From Rosellinia necatrix (Eukaryota; Ascomycota; Sordariomycetes; Xylariales; Xylariaceae), in contig JAGYVD010000011.1 of the NCBI GenBank assembly GCA_021209875.1, forward strand, positions 310,001-374,000: DNA of 64,000 nt, written 5' to 3'. Made by a program: the position numbers and the translations under genes. Shown here piece by piece: positions 60,822 through 64,000 of this stretch (its first letter is position 1; every line of letters begins with the position of its first letter). The notes under the pieces are model-generated. The model saw only the letters and a list, made by a program, of their open reading frames with translations. It made no database searches and was not told where the DNA came from.

Positions 60822-62677
60822 TCTTTTTTAATAAATAAAACTATAAGGTAAGTTTTTTTAAAAATTAAATAATTAATATATTAAATAAACAACCTTTATA
60901 AGCTTATAGTTTATATTATTAAAAATAAGTTAAATGTTTTTATAATAGCTTATAAAAATAAAACTTAACAGAAGCTTTAATGAAAAAATAAAAAAATTAA
61001 TAACAAGCTTTTTTTATTTTATATTAAAAAGCTAATTTAAAATATTCAATAACCTAATAAAAAAATAATTAATAAAATAAATAAACTGTTTAATAAAGCA
61101 AGCTTATTATTAAAACTATAGCTAAAAATAGTTTAAAAAGCTGTTTTACTATATAATAAAAGCTTTTTTAAAGCTTAAAACTTTTATGTTTCTTATTATA
61201 TATTTAAAAATTAATTAATATAATATTATTAATAATATAATTTCATTTAAATAAACACGCTAATAAAGAATTTATAATTAAATTAAAACAGAATATATGT
61301 ATACAAATATCGGGCGTATTTAATAAAAAAGAAAAAACTTGCTACTAAAAAGCAGCAAATATATAAAATTAAACTTTAAGCTTATATTAAAAATTTAATT
61401 TAATATAAAATAATTAATTGATATTATATATAAGTTTTTCATTATAAAAAATAATTATGATGAAATATGTTAAATTTAATAAAAAGCTGTTTTGTATTAA
61501 AAAATAGGAAAAACTAGCTGTTAAAATTAAATAAACAGCAGTAAAAAAACTAACAGCTTTAAATTTAATAAATAAATAGCAGCATAAAATAAATAATAAA
61601 TAAAAACTTAAAAATAGATTGTATAGGTTTTAAAAATATAAAAAATGTTATAAATATTTTAATTTATAATTTAATTAGTTAAATTAATAAATCTAAATTA
61701 AAAGTAAAGATGCTAATAAAGCAGATTTTAAGTTAAAAAGTAGCTTTTTAATTATAAAAGCAAAAACAAATTGTTTTAAAAATAATTTTTAAGCGAAAAA
61801 TATCTTTAATAAAAAGTTTTAAAAATAAAACAATTATAACGCGCAAAATAAACAATTATTTATAACGTTTTAAAAACGTTATAAATTTTATAATAATAAA
61901 AACGCTGATTATAAAATAAATTAATAAAACAGTAATTTTGATTAACAAAATAAATAATAAAAAACCAAAAAGAATTTAAATAAAATATAAATATATATAT
62001 AAAATATTTTTATTTATAAATAAATTAAGATATAAAACTAAATATGAAAAACTAAATAAAAGCGAGAAAATAAAATAAAAAGCTTAATATTTATTATAAT
62101 AATATATATAAAACTAGAAATTAATTTATAAAAAAATTAGATTTAAAACACTTTTATAAAAACATTTTTTTTAAAACAAATAAAAGTTTTATATTTTAAA
62201 AATTATAAAAATAAAATATTATATATTATATATATAGCTATAATATAATGATATAAAACTAAGTTATTAAAAACTAGTTTAAAAAATTAAATATATTAAA
62301 ATAATTTTATAAAAAAAACTTAAAAACTATTTTTTAAAACAACTTATTAAAAAAAATATATTTATAAAAATACTTATTATATAAAAAAACAGTTATAAAA
62401 ATAGTTTTAATAATAAAATAAAAATAAGCTTTTATGGTTTAAATAAATATGAATATATAAATTTAATAAATTTTTTTTAAAAGTTTATAAAAAAAACTGG
62501 TTACATAAAAAATCTAAAAATAATAAATATGTTTTAATTAATATATGCTATTATATTTATAGCAACTTTCTTTTAAATAATAATAATAATTAAGATATAT
62601 TTTAATTTAAATATTAAATAGTTTAATATAATATTAATATTTTAAAATATTTTAAAAAACAGCAAATTTTTATTATA
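60822..62677. other. AT-rich, A-rich decayed DNA
   Basis: About 1.9 kb, A-rich on the plus strand, with no open frame, terminal repeat or readable protein motif. Probably old transposon DNA. Confidence 0.45.
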
Positions 62678-62682
62678 TATTT

Positions 62683-62960
62683 TGTGATGGCTGCAATAAC
62701 GGCAGTTGGAGCGATGCCCCACTATACCTATGTATTGGGAAGAAAAACTAAGGTTGAAGAAAAGAGAAAACTACATACAGGGCCGACGGCCGGAATTCCT
62801 ACTTGTACATACTACTGGCCATTCACTACGTGACTGGCCTACCTACCGCATTTACCATTCCACACCTGTACCTGCCCAGCCAGGTGGCCAATCAGAGATC
62901 GACTGGCCGGTTGGCCAGCCGGCCAATCAGAGATCGCCATCATGGCTGTGGGCCATGACA
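62683..62960 (-). mobile_element. Solo LTR of gypsy family A (second unmutated copy)
   Basis: 278 bp, TGTGATGG to CCATGACA, with exact TATTT duplications (62678-62682 and 62961-62965). It is almost identical to 5010-5283 with small indels around the CCAGCCAGGTGGCCAATCAG segment. It is unmutated by RIP in otherwise fully mutated surroundings. The 93-codon frame crossing it is the same LTR shadow as at 5033. Confidence 0.95.
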
Positions 62961-62965
62961 TATTT

Positions 62966-64000
62966 AATATTAAATAGTTTTAACTAATAAAAAAAAGTTA
63001 TATTATTAAATAAAGCTGTATATAAATTACAAAAACTTTTATTATTATAAAATAAAATTTTTTTAAGTATTTTAAAACGCTTTAAACTAATTATATTTAC
63101 TAAAAAACTATATTTATTTTATATTTTAAATTATAAAATATTTATTTTATTTTATATAAAGAATTTTTATTTATATATAAGAAGAAATAATAAAAAAATT
63201 AGCTAAAAGAATTATTAACAGGATTAAAAAAGTTTAAAATTTAAAAAAAACCAAAAAATATAGGTTAGTTTTTAAAAATTAAATTAATCTATAAATATAT
63301 AAAAAAAACGATTATATTAAAATATAATTAATATACTAGAAAAGTTACAGCTTGATTTAATATAATTAATAACGCTTAAACTATAAAATTGTTATTTTTG
63401 TATAAAAAGCTATTAAAACATATAAACCAAGTTTTAAAAAAAAAAATTAAAATATATTTAAAAAAATGAGTTAAATATTTTATATAATAATTATAATATA
63501 ACAAAATATAATATTTATAATTATATTATTATTAAACTATTTTATAAATTTAAGCTTAAATTATATAAAAACATCTAACTAAATAATTTATTATTTATAT
63601 TATATAAAGTTTTAAAATTATATGTAAAAAAAAAATTTAATAATTTAAACTGTATTAATTATAAAAAATATATTATTTATAAATAAAATAAAAACTAGGC
63701 GTTTTTAATAAAAATATATTATGTTCACAGGTAAAAATATAATTTTTTAAAAAGCTATTAAACAAAATATAATTTTAATTTTTATTATAAACGCTAAAAT
63801 AATTATTATATGCTATGTAACTAAAAAAATAATAATTTTTAAACAGTTTTTTAAAAATTGTATTTTAAACTTGAAAAAAATATAAATGATTTATTTAATA
63901 TTTAATAAATAAAACAAATTTCTTATAAAATTTAAATATATAAACATATAAAATATATAGCTTTAATAAAAATATTAAAAAAGCTTATTTATAATAAAAT
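62966..64000. other. AT-rich DNA to window end, nothing recognised
   Basis: About 1.0 kb of A/T sequence with no feature seen. Confidence 0.5.

Noticed and set aside
62706..62987. 93-codon ORF
   Set aside because: Shadow of the solo LTR at 62683-62960, matching the ORF at 5033 and ending in flanking DNA.
1..64000. Mitochondrial DNA (very AT-rich with GC clusters)
   Set aside because: The presence of Ty3/gypsy elements with 5-bp TSDs, RIP-type substitutions and no rRNA, tRNA or respiratory genes points to nuclear heterochromatin.

Overview
The window looks like an extremely AT-rich, gene-free block of nuclear DNA from a filamentous ascomycete (Pezizomycotina-type genome). I see no intact gene, tRNA, rRNA or CRISPR array. 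Almost all of the sequence has lost CpA and TpG in favour of TpA. The surviving G and C sit in AGCT, AAGCTT and ACG contexts. This is the pattern expected from repeat-induced point mutation (RIP). The recognisable content is LTR retrotransposons and their fragments. Several have exact 5-bp target-site duplications (TSDs), which fix their ends to the base. The species cannot be named from the sequence.

Layout, left to right. 1-4084: decayed DNA of unknown origin. 4085-4210: a small GC island with two hairpins. 4211-6548: element D copy 1 (minus), interrupted by an unmutated solo LTR of family A (5010-5283). 7384-7800: a less mutated patch split by a solo LTR of family H (7455-7707). 8644-17703: a 9.06-kb Ty3/gypsy element, here called F, on the minus strand. 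20650-27428: Ty3/gypsy family A copy 1 (minus). 28665-28908: solo LTR of family B. 32013-38007: Ty3/gypsy family A copy 3 (plus), cut off at its 3' end by a 1,128-bp unit G repeated in tandem (38022-40296). 40673-40985: solo LTR of family C. 43262-43540: a third, partial G copy followed by an AAT microsatellite. 43760-53103: element D copy 2 (plus), into which Ty3/gypsy family A copy 2 (44277-51307, minus) and a family C solo LTR (51728-52042) have inserted; a family H solo LTR (45420-45620) sits inside that gypsy copy. 53808-60816: Ty3/gypsy family B (plus), carrying a third family C solo LTR (59249-59561). 62683-62960: a second unmutated family A solo LTR.

Reverse transcriptase remnants can be read by eye in all five gypsy copies. 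The active-site Tyr-x-Asp-Asp appears as Tyr-x-Asn-Asn because GAT/GAC after T has become AAT/AAC, and Trp/Gln/Arg codons have become TAA. The nesting gives a relative history: element D is oldest, gypsy A copy 2 inserted into it, and the short solo LTRs came later or escaped RIP because they are short. None of these elements could now encode a working protein. The region is best regarded as a heterochromatic AT-rich isochore, possibly pericentromeric or subtelomeric, although no telomere repeat is present.
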